Source of the DNA: DASRIA01 sp035650255
GTDB taxonomy: Bacteria; Actinomycetota; Thermoleophilia; Solirubrobacterales; JBBDJG01
DNA: 23,595 bases
Assembly (NCBI GenBank): GCA_035650255.1
Contig: DASRIA010000061.1
Location: 1-23,595 of the forward strand
Direction: 5' to 3'
The notes beneath the pieces were generated by a model that was not told where the DNA came from, did no database searches, and worked only from the letters and a program-made list of their open reading frames with translations. Shown piece after piece: positions 15,736 to 23,489 of this stretch; positions within the stretch are counted from its first letter, which is position 1; every line of letters starts with the position of its first letter. The position numbers were made by a program, and so were the translations under genes.

Positions 15736-16865
15736 AGGTCGGCGTTCCGACCGAGATCAAGCCCGACGAATACCGGGTCGCGCTAACGCCGGCGGGGGCG
15801 CGGGAACTGGCCGAGGCCGGGCACGAGGTCCTGATACAGGCGGGTGCCGGAGTCGGCAGCTCCCTCGACGACGACTCGTACGTGGCCCAGGGGGCGCGCG
15901 TCCTCCCCGACGCCGATGCCGTGTTCGCCGAGTCGGACATGGTGCTGAAGGTCAAGGAGCCGCAGCCGTCCGAGGTCGAGCTGCTGCGCCCCGGGCAGGT
16001 CCTCTTCACCTACCTGCACCTGGCCGCCGACCGGGAGCTGACGCTGGGGCTCTGCAACTCCGGCGCCGTGTGCGTCGCCTACGAGACCGTCGAGGATGCG
16101 GACGGCAAGCTGCCGCTGCTCGCGCCCATGAGCGAGATCGCGGGCAAGCTCGCGACCCAGGCGGGCGCATTCATGCTGGAGAAGCCGTTCGGCGGCCGCG
16201 GGATCCTGCTGGGAGGAGTCCCCGGCGTCGCCGCCGCGACCGTGATGATCATCGGGGGCGGAGTCGTGGGCATGAACGCAGCCTTCATCGCCATCGGCAT
16301 GGAGGCCGACGTGTTCGTGTTCGACAAGTCGATCGACCGCCTGCGCGGCCTCGACGTCGCGCTCGGCGGCCGAGCATCGACGGTCTACTCGTCCACGCTG
16401 TCCGTCGAGGAGATGCTGCCGCGCGCCGACCTCGTGATCGGCGCCGTGCTCGTGCACGGCGCGCGCGCTCCGCGGATCGTGAAGCGCGAGCAGCTCAAGC
16501 TGATGAAGCCGGGGGCCGTGCTCGTCGACGTGTCGATCGACCAGGGCGGCTGCTTCGAGACCTCCCGCCCGACGACGCACAGCGACCCGACCTACGAGGT
16601 GGACGGCGTGCTGCACTACTGCGTAGCCAACATGCCGGGCGCGGTGCCGATCACCTCCACCTATGCCCTCACCAACGCGACGCTGCCCTTCGTACTCGAG
16701 CTGGCGCGCGTCGGCGTCACCGAGGCCGTGAAGCTCGATCCCGGCCTGCGGCTCGGCGTGAACGTCGCCGGCGGGCACGTCACCCACCCCGCTGTCGCGA
16801 ACAGCCTGGGCCTGCCCCTCGTCCCGCTCGACGACGCGCTGCGCACCGCGCTGCCGACCACCTGA
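15732..16865 (+). CDS. ald: Alanine dehydrogenase
   Basis: Catalyses L-alanine + NAD+ + H2O to pyruvate + NH3 + NADH in the cytosol, or the reverse. The 377-residue protein opens MKVGVPTEIKPDEYRVALTP with the substrate Arg15. It has K75 in LKVKEP and H96 in TYLHLAAD, the two active-site residues of the family, and the NAD-binding loop IIGGGVVGMNAA near 173-184. The VDVSIDQGGCFETSRPTTHS signature and CVANMPGAVPITST follow. Length is slightly above the usual 371. The GTG at 15732 overlaps the upstream stop (GTGA). It lies between a transaminase presumed to use pyruvate and an aldehyde dehydrogenase, so its likely job is to regenerate pyruvate and release ammonia from the alanine produced. Confidence 0.95.
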   Translation: MKVGVPTEIKPDEYRVALTPAGARELAEAGHEVLIQAGAGVGSSLDDDSYVAQGARVLPDADAVFAESDMVLKVKEPQPSEVELLRPGQVLFTYLHLAADRELTLGLCNSGAVCVAYETVEDADGKLPLLAPMSEIAGKLATQAGAFMLEKPFGGRGILLGGVPGVAAATVMIIGGGVVGMNAAFIAIGMEADVFVFDKSIDRLRGLDVALGGRASTVYSSTLSVEEMLPRADLVIGAVLVHGARAPRIVKREQLKLMKPGAVLVDVSIDQGGCFETSRPTTHSDPTYEVDGVLHYCVANMPGAVPITSTYALTNATLPFVLELARVGVTEAVKLDPGLRLGVNVAGGHVTHPAVANSLGLPLVPLDDALRTALPTT

Positions 16866-16894
16866 CCCTGAACAAACCTTCCGGAGGAGACACG

Positions 16895-18343
16895 ATGGCG
16901 ACCGCCGCAAAGACAGGCACAGAGATCCAGAACTTCATCGACGGCGAGAGCCGCGCCCCGGCGGGCGGCGAGCGCGAGCGCGTGCTCAACCCCGCGACCG
17001 GCGAGGAGATCGCCAGCTCTCCCCTCTCCGGCGAAGAGGACGTCGACGCCGCGGTCCAGGCCGCGAAGCGCGCCTTCAAGGATTGGTCCGAGACGCCGCC
17101 CGGCGAGCGGGCCTATGCCCTGCTGAAGATCGCCGACTCGCTCGAGGAGAACGGCGAGGAGCTGTCGCAGATGGAGTCGCTCAACGTCGGCAAGCCGATC
17201 GAGGCGATGCGGGAGGAGATCCCCGTGCTCGTGGACAACCTGCGCTTCTTTGCGGGCGCCGCGCGCACGCTCGACGGGCTGGCGACCGGCGAGTACATGC
17301 GCGGCTACACGTCGATGATCCGGCGCGAGCCGGTGGGCGTGGTGGGACAGATCGCGCCCTGGAACTACCCGCTGATGATGGCGATCTGGAAGGTCGGCCC
17401 GGCGCTCGCAGCTGGGAACACCGTCGTGCTGAAGCCCTCGGAGCAGACTCCCCTGACCGCGGCGCGACTCGCCGAGCTCGCCGCGGAGCACCTGCCGAAG
17501 GGCGTGCTGAACGTGATCTTCGGCCACGGCGAGCCGGCGGGCGCCGGCCTCGTGCGCCACCCGGACGTGGCGATGGTGTCGCTCACCGGCGACGTCGCGA
17601 CCGGCAAGGAGGTCGCGCGCGCCGCGGCGGACACCGTGAAGCGCGTGCACCTCGAGCTGGGCGGCAAGGCCCCCGTGATCGTGTTCGACGACGCCGACCT
17701 GGAGGCGGTCGTCGAGGGCGTGAAGGTGGCGGGCTACTTCAACGCGGGGCAGGACTGCACCGCGGCGACGCGCGTGCTCGCGGGCCCGAAGCTGCACGAC
17801 GACTTCGTGTCCGGCCTCGCCGCGGCGGCCGGCTCCCTGAAAATGGGCGACCCGACCGAGGACAGCACGGAGCTGGGGCCGGTCGTGTCAGCCGCGCAGC
17901 GCGAGCGGGTCACCGGTTTCCTCGACCGCGCCCCGGGTCACGTGCAGATCGTGACCGGCGGCAAGGCCGCGAACGGCTCCGGGTTCTTCGTCGAGCCCAC
18001 CGTGGTCGACGGCCTGAAGCAGGACGACGAGATGATCCAGCGCGAGGTCTTCGGCCCGGTCGTGACTGTGCAGCAGTTCTCGTCCGACCAGGAGGCGATC
18101 GACTGGGCGAACGACGTGGACTACGGGCTCGCCGCGAGCGTGTGGACCCGCGACGTCGGCCGGGCGATGGACGCCGCGCGGCAGCTGCGGTTCGGCACGG
18201 TCTGGGTCAACGACCACATCCCGCTCGTGTCGGAGATGCCGCACGGCGGGTTCAAGCAGTCCGGCTATGGCAAGGACATGTCGATCTACTCGCTCGAGGA
18301 CTACACCGAGATCAAGCACGTGATGGTGAACCTCGCGCACTAG
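16895..18343 (+). CDS. patD: Gamma-aminobutyraldehyde dehydrogenase (PatD-like)
   Basis: Oxidises 4-aminobutanal to GABA with NAD+, the second step of putrescine degradation by the transaminase route. The 482-residue protein carries the ALDH catalytic set: N157 in PWNYP, K180 in VLKPSEQTP, E254 in HLELGGK and the nucleophile C288 in NAGQDCTA. The stretches RFFAGAAR, GEYMRGYTSMIRREP, LELGGKAPVIVFDDAD and SEMPHGGFKQSGYGKDMS closely match my memory of E. coli PatD, more than betaine-aldehyde or succinate-semialdehyde enzymes. GGAGGAG five bases before the ATG at 16895 supports the start, 29 bases after ald. It is the last gene of the plus-strand operon. No GABA transaminase or succinate-semialdehyde dehydrogenase is in the window, so GABA must be handled elsewhere. 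Confidence 0.93.
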   Translation: MATAAKTGTEIQNFIDGESRAPAGGERERVLNPATGEEIASSPLSGEEDVDAAVQAAKRAFKDWSETPPGERAYALLKIADSLEENGEELSQMESLNVGKPIEAMREEIPVLVDNLRFFAGAARTLDGLATGEYMRGYTSMIRREPVGVVGQIAPWNYPLMMAIWKVGPALAAGNTVVLKPSEQTPLTAARLAELAAEHLPKGVLNVIFGHGEPAGAGLVRHPDVAMVSLTGDVATGKEVARAAADTVKRVHLELGGKAPVIVFDDADLEAVVEGVKVAGYFNAGQDCTAATRVLAGPKLHDDFVSGLAAAAGSLKMGDPTEDSTELGPVVSAAQRERVTGFLDRAPGHVQIVTGGKAANGSGFFVEPTVVDGLKQDDEMIQREVFGPVVTVQQFSSDQEAIDWANDVDYGLAASVWTRDVGRAMDAARQLRFGTVWVNDHIPLVSEMPHGGFKQSGYGKDMSIYSLEDYTEIKHVMVNLAH

Positions 18344-18358
18344 CGCTTGCTGATGCGG

Positions 18359-18390
18359 GCTGGGTCCCGCCCGCGCCCGGACGACCCAGC
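18359..18390. terminator. Stem-loop between convergent patD and Calx-beta genes
   Basis: GCTGGGTC (18359-18366) pairs exactly with GACCCAGC (18383-18390) across a 16-base GC-rich loop. It occupies nearly the whole 46-base gap between two convergent genes and just touches the stop of the minus-strand gene. No U-tract is present in either direction, so a bidirectional terminator is plausible but not certain. Confidence 0.4.
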
Positions 18391-19778
18391 TACGGAACGA
18401 AGATGCCTTGCTTGGCGAACACGCTGTTGTCGCCGGTTGATATGAAGCCGTCGTCGCCGCCATCGAAGACTCGCACCTGGCCCAGCTCCCATACCGCGCG
18501 GCTTCCTTCGACAACCGCACCCGGGGTCAACGCGTTGGCTGTGGTGGCCGCTGCGCAGGCGCTGCCCACGGTCGAGTCCTGCGTCGGCATACACCGCAGC
18601 GTGAAGGAGAGCGCGAAGTCTTGGAGGGTGCTGGTGACAACTCCAAACGATCGGTCGCGGTCGGTCAGCCGAAGGCCCACCGATGCCTGAAGCTCGCCCT
18701 CGTAGTCGGAAAGATCCGACGCGTTGCGTACGTCGCCCAACGCGACCTTGAACCTCACATCGGCTTCGCTGACGGTCGTGCCGGGGTTCCCCACGACGAC
18801 GCTGTAGAGCACGTGTCCCACGAACTCCGCCGCTTGTCCATTTGCATCGGGGCTCCCCACTGTCAGGTTGGGAGAAATCGGGGTGGGAGGCCCGCAGGAC
18901 GAATGCGCCAAGGGCGGGCCGTGCATCCGGTTGGGTTGAGCACAGCGAGTGAACGCGGGCACCAGGGACACCCTCGTAAGACTGGCGAATTTCGGCCGCA
19001 CAAAGCCGATGAACGGTTCACGGATGGTGCCCTGGCCCAGGCCGTCGGCGATCAAGGCGTTGGGCGAGGGGTTGCTGAGGCCGACCAGGAACCTCTCGTC
19101 CGCCTCGTCGATCGTGTCGGCGAGCACCGGGACCGTGACCGTCTCGGAGGTATCGCCCGGGGCGAAGGTCACCGTGCCGGAGCTCGGCGTGTAGTCGCCG
19201 GGGGCGGTCGCCGTCTCGTTGGCGGTTGCGTAGTCGACCGTGACGGTGTCGGGGGCCGCGTCCGAAAGGGTGACCGAGAAGCTTGCGTTGACCGTGCCGG
19301 AGTCAGGCTCGAAGACCGTCGTGTCGCTGATCGAGATTTCCGCGGGCGGTGGCGCGTCGTCGTCGAGGATCGTGGCGGTGCCGAAGATGGGCTGGTTCTC
19401 GATTCCCGCTCCGGTGACGATCAAGTAGAACTCCTCCGGCGGCTCCAAGGCCTCATCGTCGGTAATGGGCACGGAGACCGTCTTCGATGTCTGGCCGTTC
19501 GTCTCGCCGCTTTCCGCATCCCATGTGAGCTGGCCCGTCGTGGACAGGAAGTCGTCCACCGCATCGGCAGTGCCGGATTGCGTCTCGTAGTCGACCGTGA
19601 CATCGGCGGGCTCGACGCTCGTCAGCGTGACCGTGAAGACCGCGAACGGCTGGCCCTCCGTCACAACGGGGTCGTCGACCGTCACGGTCGCGGCCTGCGC
19701 GGGGGCAGCCGAGCACACCGATGCCAAGACGAGTACGACGATTCCGCCGAGTCGAATGCAGCGGGCACATGCAGCCAT
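18390..19778 (-). CDS. Secreted protein with two Calx-beta domains
   Basis: A 462-residue exported protein. A Sec signal peptide is clear (basic CIRLGG, hydrophobic IVVLVLASVCSAA, likely cleavage after AQAA near residue 30). Two Calx-beta repeats follow, about 31-140 (VDDPVVTEGQPFAVFTVTLT ... DVTVDYETQSGTA ... TILDDDAPPP) and about 147-258 (SDTTVFEPDSGTVNASFSVT ... TVDYATANETATAPGDYTP ... ADERFLVGLSNP). Acidic loops suggest Ca2+ binding. The last 200 residues hold four Cys and a beta-rich region I do not recognise. AGGGAGGG precedes the ATG at 19778. It stands alone, convergent with patD. A role in the envelope or in adhesion is typical of the domain, not shown here. Confidence 0.88.
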   Translation of the reverse strand: MAACARCIRLGGIVVLVLASVCSAAPAQAATVTVDDPVVTEGQPFAVFTVTLTSVEPADVTVDYETQSGTADAVDDFLSTTGQLTWDAESGETNGQTSKTVSVPITDDEALEPPEEFYLIVTGAGIENQPIFGTATILDDDAPPPAEISISDTTVFEPDSGTVNASFSVTLSDAAPDTVTVDYATANETATAPGDYTPSSGTVTFAPGDTSETVTVPVLADTIDEADERFLVGLSNPSPNALIADGLGQGTIREPFIGFVRPKFASLTRVSLVPAFTRCAQPNRMHGPPLAHSSCGPPTPISPNLTVGSPDANGQAAEFVGHVLYSVVVGNPGTTVSEADVRFKVALGDVRNASDLSDYEGELQASVGLRLTDRDRSFGVVTSTLQDFALSFTLRCMPTQDSTVGSACAAATTANALTPGAVVEGSRAVWELGQVRVFDGGDDGFISTGDNSVFAKQGIFVP

Positions 19779-19815
19779 GGACCCTCCCTAGGTCGAGCGG
19801 CGCGCGGCTCGAGCG

Positions 19816-19845
19816 ATCCTATTCGCATCGGGAAGTCGTCGTCAG
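19816..19845 (-). promoter_or_regulatory. Candidate promoter of the Calx-beta gene
   Basis: On the minus strand CTGACG (19845-19840) and TAGGAT (19821-19816) are 18 bases apart; transcription would start about 30 bases before the ATG, leaving room for the strong AGGGAGGG ribosome-binding site. Confidence 0.4.
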
Positions 19846-19941
19846 CCGGGTAATTTGGTCGTGCCCGTCGGCCCCGTCACCGACCTGACAGCCGCTGAGG
19901 TCTGGTACTTGCCCGACACGCCGGCACGTGGCCTGCACCGC

Positions 19942-19956
19942 TAGGCTGCCGCCGCG
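19942..19956 (+). promoter_or_regulatory. Leaderless promoter (-10) of the FAH-family gene
   Basis: TAGGCT at 19942-19947 is followed by eight bases and then the GTG start at 19956. No Shine-Dalgarno is present in the GC-rich spacer. The predicted first transcribed base falls on or next to the start codon. A TTGCCC at 19909 is 27 bases upstream of the box, too far to serve as -35. Confidence 0.45.
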
Positions 19957-20798
19957 TGAGGGTGGTCAGCTACAGGTCCGACCGGGGCGTGCGGGCCGGC
20001 GTGCTGCGCGACAATCGCGTGGTCGACGCATGGGACGCGATCGAGCCGGGCGGATCGATGTCGAGCGTCCGCGAGCTGCTCGCCGCCGGCGCCCTCGACG
20101 AGCTCGCTGCCGGCGACGGCGACGGCATCGCGCTCGCGGGCGTGTCACTGGACGTGCCGGTGCCGGATCCGCAGAAGATCATCTGCATCGGCCTCAACTA
20201 CCGCGCGCATGCGGCGGAGGCCGGCATCGACCCGCCCTCGGCGCCCACGTTCTTCGCGAAGTTCCGGAACGCGCTGACATCAGACGGAGCCGAGGTGACG
20301 CTCCCGGCCGCAAGTGAGAAGGTCGACTACGAAGCCGAGGTCGCGTTCGTGGTCGGGAAGCGGGCGCACGAGGTGGCCGAGGCGGATGCGCTCGACCACG
20401 TCGCCGGCTACACGCTCCTCAATGACCTGTCGGCGCGCGACCTGCAGTTCGCGACGCCGCAATGGATGCCGGGCAAGGTGTTCGACGGCTCGGCGCCATG
20501 CGGCCCGGCGCTCGTCACGCCCGATGAGGCCGGCGCCCATGACGCGATCGGGATCTCGCTGACCCTGAACGGCGAGACGATGCAGTCCGCGGACACGAGC
20601 GACCTGATCTTCTCGGTGCCGGAGCTCGTGTCGCACCTGTCCCGCTGGATGACCCTCGAGCCGGGCGACATCGTCTCCACGGGCACGCCGTCGGGAGTCG
20701 GCAGCGTGCGTGAGCCGCGAGTGTGGCTGAAGGACGGCGACGAGGTCGTCGTGTCCTCGCCGTCGCTCGGGCGGCTGAGGACGAAGATCAGGCGCTAG
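19956..20798 (+). CDS. Fumarylacetoacetate hydrolase-family protein
   Basis: A 280-residue cytosolic enzyme of the FAH superfamily (hydrolases, decarboxylases and isomerases acting on 2-oxo or acylpyruvate carboxylates with a divalent metal). The N-terminal cap (MRVVSYRSDRGVRAGVL) leads to KIICIGLNYRAHAAEAG (74-90). The metal ligands E126 and E128 lie in VDYEAEVAFVV and D157 in LLNDLSARDLQ; the loop QWMPGKVFDGSAPCGPAL and GDIVSTGTPSGVG complete the pattern. The start is a GTG that appears leaderless. It shares a 177-bp intergenic region with the divergent Calx-beta gene. Exact reaction is not decidable: acylpyruvase, oxaloacetate decarboxylase/tautomerase and aromatic-degradation isomerase are all possible. 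Confidence 0.92.
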   Translation: MRVVSYRSDRGVRAGVLRDNRVVDAWDAIEPGGSMSSVRELLAAGALDELAAGDGDGIALAGVSLDVPVPDPQKIICIGLNYRAHAAEAGIDPPSAPTFFAKFRNALTSDGAEVTLPAASEKVDYEAEVAFVVGKRAHEVAEADALDHVAGYTLLNDLSARDLQFATPQWMPGKVFDGSAPCGPALVTPDEAGAHDAIGISLTLNGETMQSADTSDLIFSVPELVSHLSRWMTLEPGDIVSTGTPSGVGSVREPRVWLKDGDEVVVSSPSLGRLRTKIRR

Positions 20799-20810
20799 AC
20801 AAGGGAGCGA

Positions 20811-20859
20811 GCGCCCCAGGCGCGAAGCACGTGACTCCAGGTGGCGGCGGAGCCGCCGC
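20811..20859. terminator. Two hairpins between convergent FAH and NlpC/P60 genes
   Basis: GCGCC-CCA-GGCGC (20811-20823) is a 5-bp perfect stem. GGCGGC-GGA-GCCGCC (20843-20857) is a 6-bp perfect stem that extends two more pairs, one of them G-U, to 20841-20859. Together they fill the 66-base gap between two converging genes, as expected for a shared terminator. No U-tract is seen. Confidence 0.45.
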
Positions 20860-20864
20860 GATGC

Positions 20865-21455
20865 CTAGAAGCCGTCCGCGTGCCGGGCGGCAAACGCGCG
20901 GGCCGAGCGCGCGGCCTTGCGCCAGCGCGGACCGCGGGGGCCGGGGCCGGAGGTGTCGAACCGCAGGCCCGCGATCACGACGTAGGCGTGACCGGGGTTG
21001 GTGTAGACGGTGATCCACTGTCCCTTGCCGGCCTCGCCCCAGCTCATGAAGGCGCGGGAGTGCAGCGGGCGCTTCACGAGGCCGGCGCCGCGAAGCGCGA
21101 AGCTCACGCTCCCCGAGCAGTCGTAGCCGCTGTCGTTGAAGCGCCTGTGCCCGCCGCCGTAGCGGTACGGCTTGCCCACGATCCTGTTGGCTGCGTAGAC
21201 CGCGTTCTTGACCTCTGCCGGTGCAGCAGCCGGCGGAACCGCCATCAGGCCGTCAGGCGACAGCTGGGCGGTCGGCATCGGCGTGGTGGCCGGTGTGGCC
21301 CCGGCGCCGCCGTTCGGCCCCGGGGGCGGCGGCGGCAATACACCCGCACCGCCGGTCTCGGCGGTGGCTACGGGAGCCGCGAGCAATGCCGCGGCGAGCG
21401 CTGACAAAACAAGCACGGCTAGGGCGTGTGTACGTCCGAGCGCTGAGGCGCGCAA
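20865..21455 (-). CDS. Secreted NlpC/P60-type cell-wall hydrolase
   Basis: A 196-residue exported protein. The signal peptide runs MRASALGRTHALAVLVLSAL with a following ALLAAPVATA cleavage region near residue 32. A Pro/Gly/Ala-rich linker covers about 36-80, and a C-terminal NlpC/P60 fold follows, with the catalytic Cys113 in GYDCSGSVSFAL and His156 in NPGHAYVVI. Such enzymes cut peptide cross-links in peptidoglycan. I choose the TTG at 21455: AAGGAG lies eight bases upstream and the signal peptide then starts correctly. A longer reading to 21524 would translate part of the riboswitch and bury the signal peptide. The upstream c-di-AMP riboswitch fits the known control of wall hydrolases in actinobacteria. 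The hydrolase domain is short, so a divergent member is possible. Confidence 0.9.
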   Translation of the reverse strand: MRASALGRTHALAVLVLSALAAALLAAPVATAETGGAGVLPPPPPGPNGGAGATPATTPMPTAQLSPDGLMAVPPAAAPAEVKNAVYAANRIVGKPYRYGGGHRRFNDSGYDCSGSVSFALRGAGLVKRPLHSRAFMSWGEAGKGQWITVYTNPGHAYVVIAGLRFDTSGPGPRGPRWRKAARSARAFAARHADGF

Positions 21456-21463
21456 ACCGACAA

Positions 21464-21596
21464 CTCCTTCGTAAGCCTGCGGGGTTAGCTGACGGACTGG
21501 CGCGAAAGGAGCCTGCGCCTCCACAAACGACGTGGATTAGCCCCAACAACTTGGGTCCCCCGCCCCCCGCCTCTGCGCGGGGGTTCGGCGTTTGCC
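21464..21596 (-). promoter_or_regulatory. c-di-AMP riboswitch (ydaO/yuaA type)
   Basis: Reading the minus strand from about 21596, hallmark segments of the ydaO/yuaA aptamer occur in order: AAACGCCGAACCCCCG near 21593, GGGGGACCCAAG, TTGGGGCTAATCC, then CGTCAGCTAACCCCGCAGGC and finally ACGAAGGAG, which is the ribosome-binding site of the TTG-started hydrolase. This class binds cyclic di-AMP and usually lowers expression when occupied; in actinobacteria it commonly precedes resuscitation-promoting factors, NlpC/P60 proteins and other wall enzymes. The final conserved block runs directly into the ribosome-binding site, so control could act on translation initiation as well as on transcription. 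Assignment is from remembered consensus, with exact ends approximate. Confidence 0.88.
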
Positions 21597-21612
21597 CATT
21601 TACAGCCGCGGC

Positions 21613-21618
21613 AGTCTA
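21613..21618 (-). promoter_or_regulatory. Candidate -10 box upstream of the riboswitch
   Basis: TAGACT on the minus strand at 21618-21613 would place the transcription start near 21605, about ten bases before the first conserved riboswitch segment. The remaining bases up to 21750 hold a CCAAA-GG-TTTGG dyad (21674-21685) inside a 5-bp GGCCA/TGGCC stem, and nothing gene-like. Confidence 0.35.
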
Positions 21619-21750
21619 GAGAAAAGCCCCGACGGCCGCACAGCGTGTCAACTACCCATCGGCCACCCTTTCCCAAACCTTTGGCCTGATGCCGGAAACT
21701 GGACATGCGACAAAACGCACGAGGTTTCCCCTTGTCGGGCGACGGAGCGA

Positions 21751-22854
21751 CTAGACGGCGAATTTGCCGTCGACCTGGAGCGCTTCGCCGTCGACCGTGA
21801 TCCGGCCGCCGCGGCGCAGGTCGCACACCATGTCCCAGTGCACGGCGGAGTCGTTCTTGCCGCCGGTCTCGGGATACGACATGCCGACCGCGAGGTGCAC
21901 GGTCCCGCCGATCTTCTCGTCGAGCAGGATCTCCTTGGTGAAGCGGTCGATCCCGTAGTTGGTCCCGATGCCGAGCTCGCCGAGGCGGCGCGCGCCGGGG
22001 TCCGTGTCGAGCGTCTTGATCAGGAAGTCCTCGTTGCGGTCCGCGGACGCGTCGACGATCTTGCCGTCCTCGAACCGCAGCTTGACGCCCGCAACCTCGC
22101 GACCGCCGTACACGGCCGGGTAGGTGAACGTGACGTGCCCGGTGGCCGAGTCCTCGACCGGGCCGGTGAAGAACTCGCCGTCGGGCATGTTGTGGCGGCC
22201 GTCGGCCGCGACGAAGGTCCGGCCGGAGATGTTGAGCTTGATGTCCGTTCCCGGGCCTTCGATGTGGATCTCCTCCCTGCCGGTGATCCACTCGGTGAGG
22301 CGGCGTGTCTCGTCCGACTGCTCCTGCCAGGCACGAACGGGGTCGTCCCGGTCGCACAGGCATGCGCGGTAGAAGAAGTCCTCGTAGTCGGCCAGGGACA
22401 TGTCCGCCTCGGCCGCGTACGCATGCGTGGGGAACAAGGTCAGGCTCCAGCGGAACTGGCCCGCGGCGGTGCGGCGCATCATCGTCTCCATCAGCGGCTT
22501 TGCGGCAGCCTGCCGCCTCGTCTGGAGCGCTGGGTCGACACCGGAGAGCGCGCGGGTGTTCTCCTCCGCCATCAGCCTGATGCGCACGTCCGCGTTGTCC
22601 GCCGCCCACAGTGCCGTGGGCGAGATCCAGTCGAGCTGCGCCTCGCTCGCGTGCTTGAAGTACGCCGCGGCCTGGCCCTCCATGAGCAGCTCGACGATCG
22701 GGAAGCCGCCGACCTTCACGACCTCCTCGTAGACGGCGAGCGCCAGTGGCTCCGACGCCGACTCGCCCTGGATCAGGGTGACGTCGCCCTCGCCCACGCC
22801 GGCCGAGTAGTGCACCAGGATGCGGGCGAGCGCCTCTGCGCGCTGGTCTTTCAC
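21751..22854 (-). CDS. Aminopeptidase, M29 family
   Basis: A metallo-aminopeptidase of the thermophilic M29 (AmpS/PepS) family, 367 residues, the usual length, cytosolic, releasing N-terminal amino acids from peptides. The C-terminal metal-binding half shows E227 in MPDGEFFTGP, E293 in LGELGIGTN, H320 in TVHLAVGMS and H339/D341 in AVHWDMV, which correspond to the family's dinuclear-metal ligands. The GTG at 22854 overlaps the pdxT stop by 4 bases (GTGA), with no independent ribosome-binding site, so it is translationally coupled to the pyridoxal-phosphate synthase genes. The reason for this pairing is not obvious. Confidence 0.94.
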   Translation of the reverse strand: MKDQRAEALARILVHYSAGVGEGDVTLIQGESASEPLALAVYEEVVKVGGFPIVELLMEGQAAAYFKHASEAQLDWISPTALWAADNADVRIRLMAEENTRALSGVDPALQTRRQAAAKPLMETMMRRTAAGQFRWSLTLFPTHAYAAEADMSLADYEDFFYRACLCDRDDPVRAWQEQSDETRRLTEWITGREEIHIEGPGTDIKLNISGRTFVAADGRHNMPDGEFFTGPVEDSATGHVTFTYPAVYGGREVAGVKLRFEDGKIVDASADRNEDFLIKTLDTDPGARRLGELGIGTNYGIDRFTKEILLDEKIGGTVHLAVGMSYPETGGKNDSAVHWDMVCDLRRGGRITVDGEALQVDGKFAV

Positions 22855-23489
22855 GTATCGCTAGTTCGGGCGTCGACGGGCATGTCCTGCCCCGACCCCA
22901 GGGCCAGGAACAGCGCGTGGAGCCGCAGGTCGTCGGTCAGCTCGGGATGAAATGCCGCCACCAGCATGTTGCGCTCGCGGGCCACCACCGGGTGCCCGTC
23001 CACCTCGGCCAGCACCTCCACCCCGCTGCCCGCGTGCTCGATCCAGGGGGCACGGATGAACACGGCCCGCAGCGGCTCGTCGCCGAGCCCGTTCACCGTG
23101 ACGTCCTGTTCGAAGCTGCGCACCTGGCGGCCGAAGGCGTTGCGGCGCGCCTCGATGTCCATCAGGCCGAGGTGCGCGCGGTCGAGCATGATCAGCCCGG
23201 CGCACGTGCCGAGGACGGGGCGCCCGGCGCCAACCATGTCCCGGATCGGCTGCTCGAGGCCCCCGGTCTCGAGCTGGATGCTCATCGTGGTGCTCTCCCC
23301 GCCCGGGATCACGAGCCCGTCGAGCCCGTCCAGGTCGGCCGGCGTGCGCACCTCGGAGGTGTGCGCTCCCAGGCGCTCCAGCGCGACCCGGTGCGCCTCG
23401 AAGCCGCCCTGCACGGCGAGGACCCCGATGCGGGGAGCGGCTGGCCCAGGTGATCCGGCGGGAGGAGTCGGCTCGACGCTACCAGCCAC
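22851..23489 (-). CDS. pdxT: Pyridoxal 5'-phosphate synthase glutaminase subunit PdxT
   Basis: PdxT hydrolyses glutamine and channels ammonia to PdxS for PLP synthesis in the cytosol. The 212-residue class I glutaminase has the oxyanion/Gly-rich loop VIPGGESTTMS (60-70), the nucleophile C96 in GTCAGLIML, and the His181/Glu183 pair in FHPELT; IRAPWIE and IEARRNAFGRQV are family marks. The core starts at RIGVLAVQGGF near residue 20, so the GTG at 23489 gives a 20-residue Pro/Ala-rich extension. That start overlaps the pdxS stop by 11 bases. A later start is possible, though no better ribosome-binding site is seen. PLP is the cofactor of the aminotransferase elsewhere in the window. Confidence 0.95.
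   Translation of the reverse strand: MAGSVEPTPPAGSPGPAAPRIGVLAVQGGFEAHRVALERLGAHTSEVRTPADLDGLDGLVIPGGESTTMSIQLETGGLEQPIRDMVGAGRPVLGTCAGLIMLDRAHLGLMDIEARRNAFGRQVRSFEQDVTVNGLGDEPLRAVFIRAPWIEHAGSGVEVLAEVDGHPVVARERNMLVAAFHPELTDDLRLHALFLALGSGQDMPVDARTSDT

Noticed and set aside
15732..16865. Reading the saccharopine-dehydrogenase-like gene plus ald as a split lysine-ketoglutarate reductase/saccharopine dehydrogenase pair.
   Set aside because: The ald product has the full alanine dehydrogenase signature (K75, H96, DQGGCFE), so it is not the reductase half.
21646..21651. A perfect TTGACA on the minus strand upstream of the riboswitch.
   Set aside because: It is 27 bases from the plausible TAGACT box and the correctly spaced hexamers (GGCTTT/GCTTTT) are poor -10 sequences, so I did not call it the -35 of this promoter.
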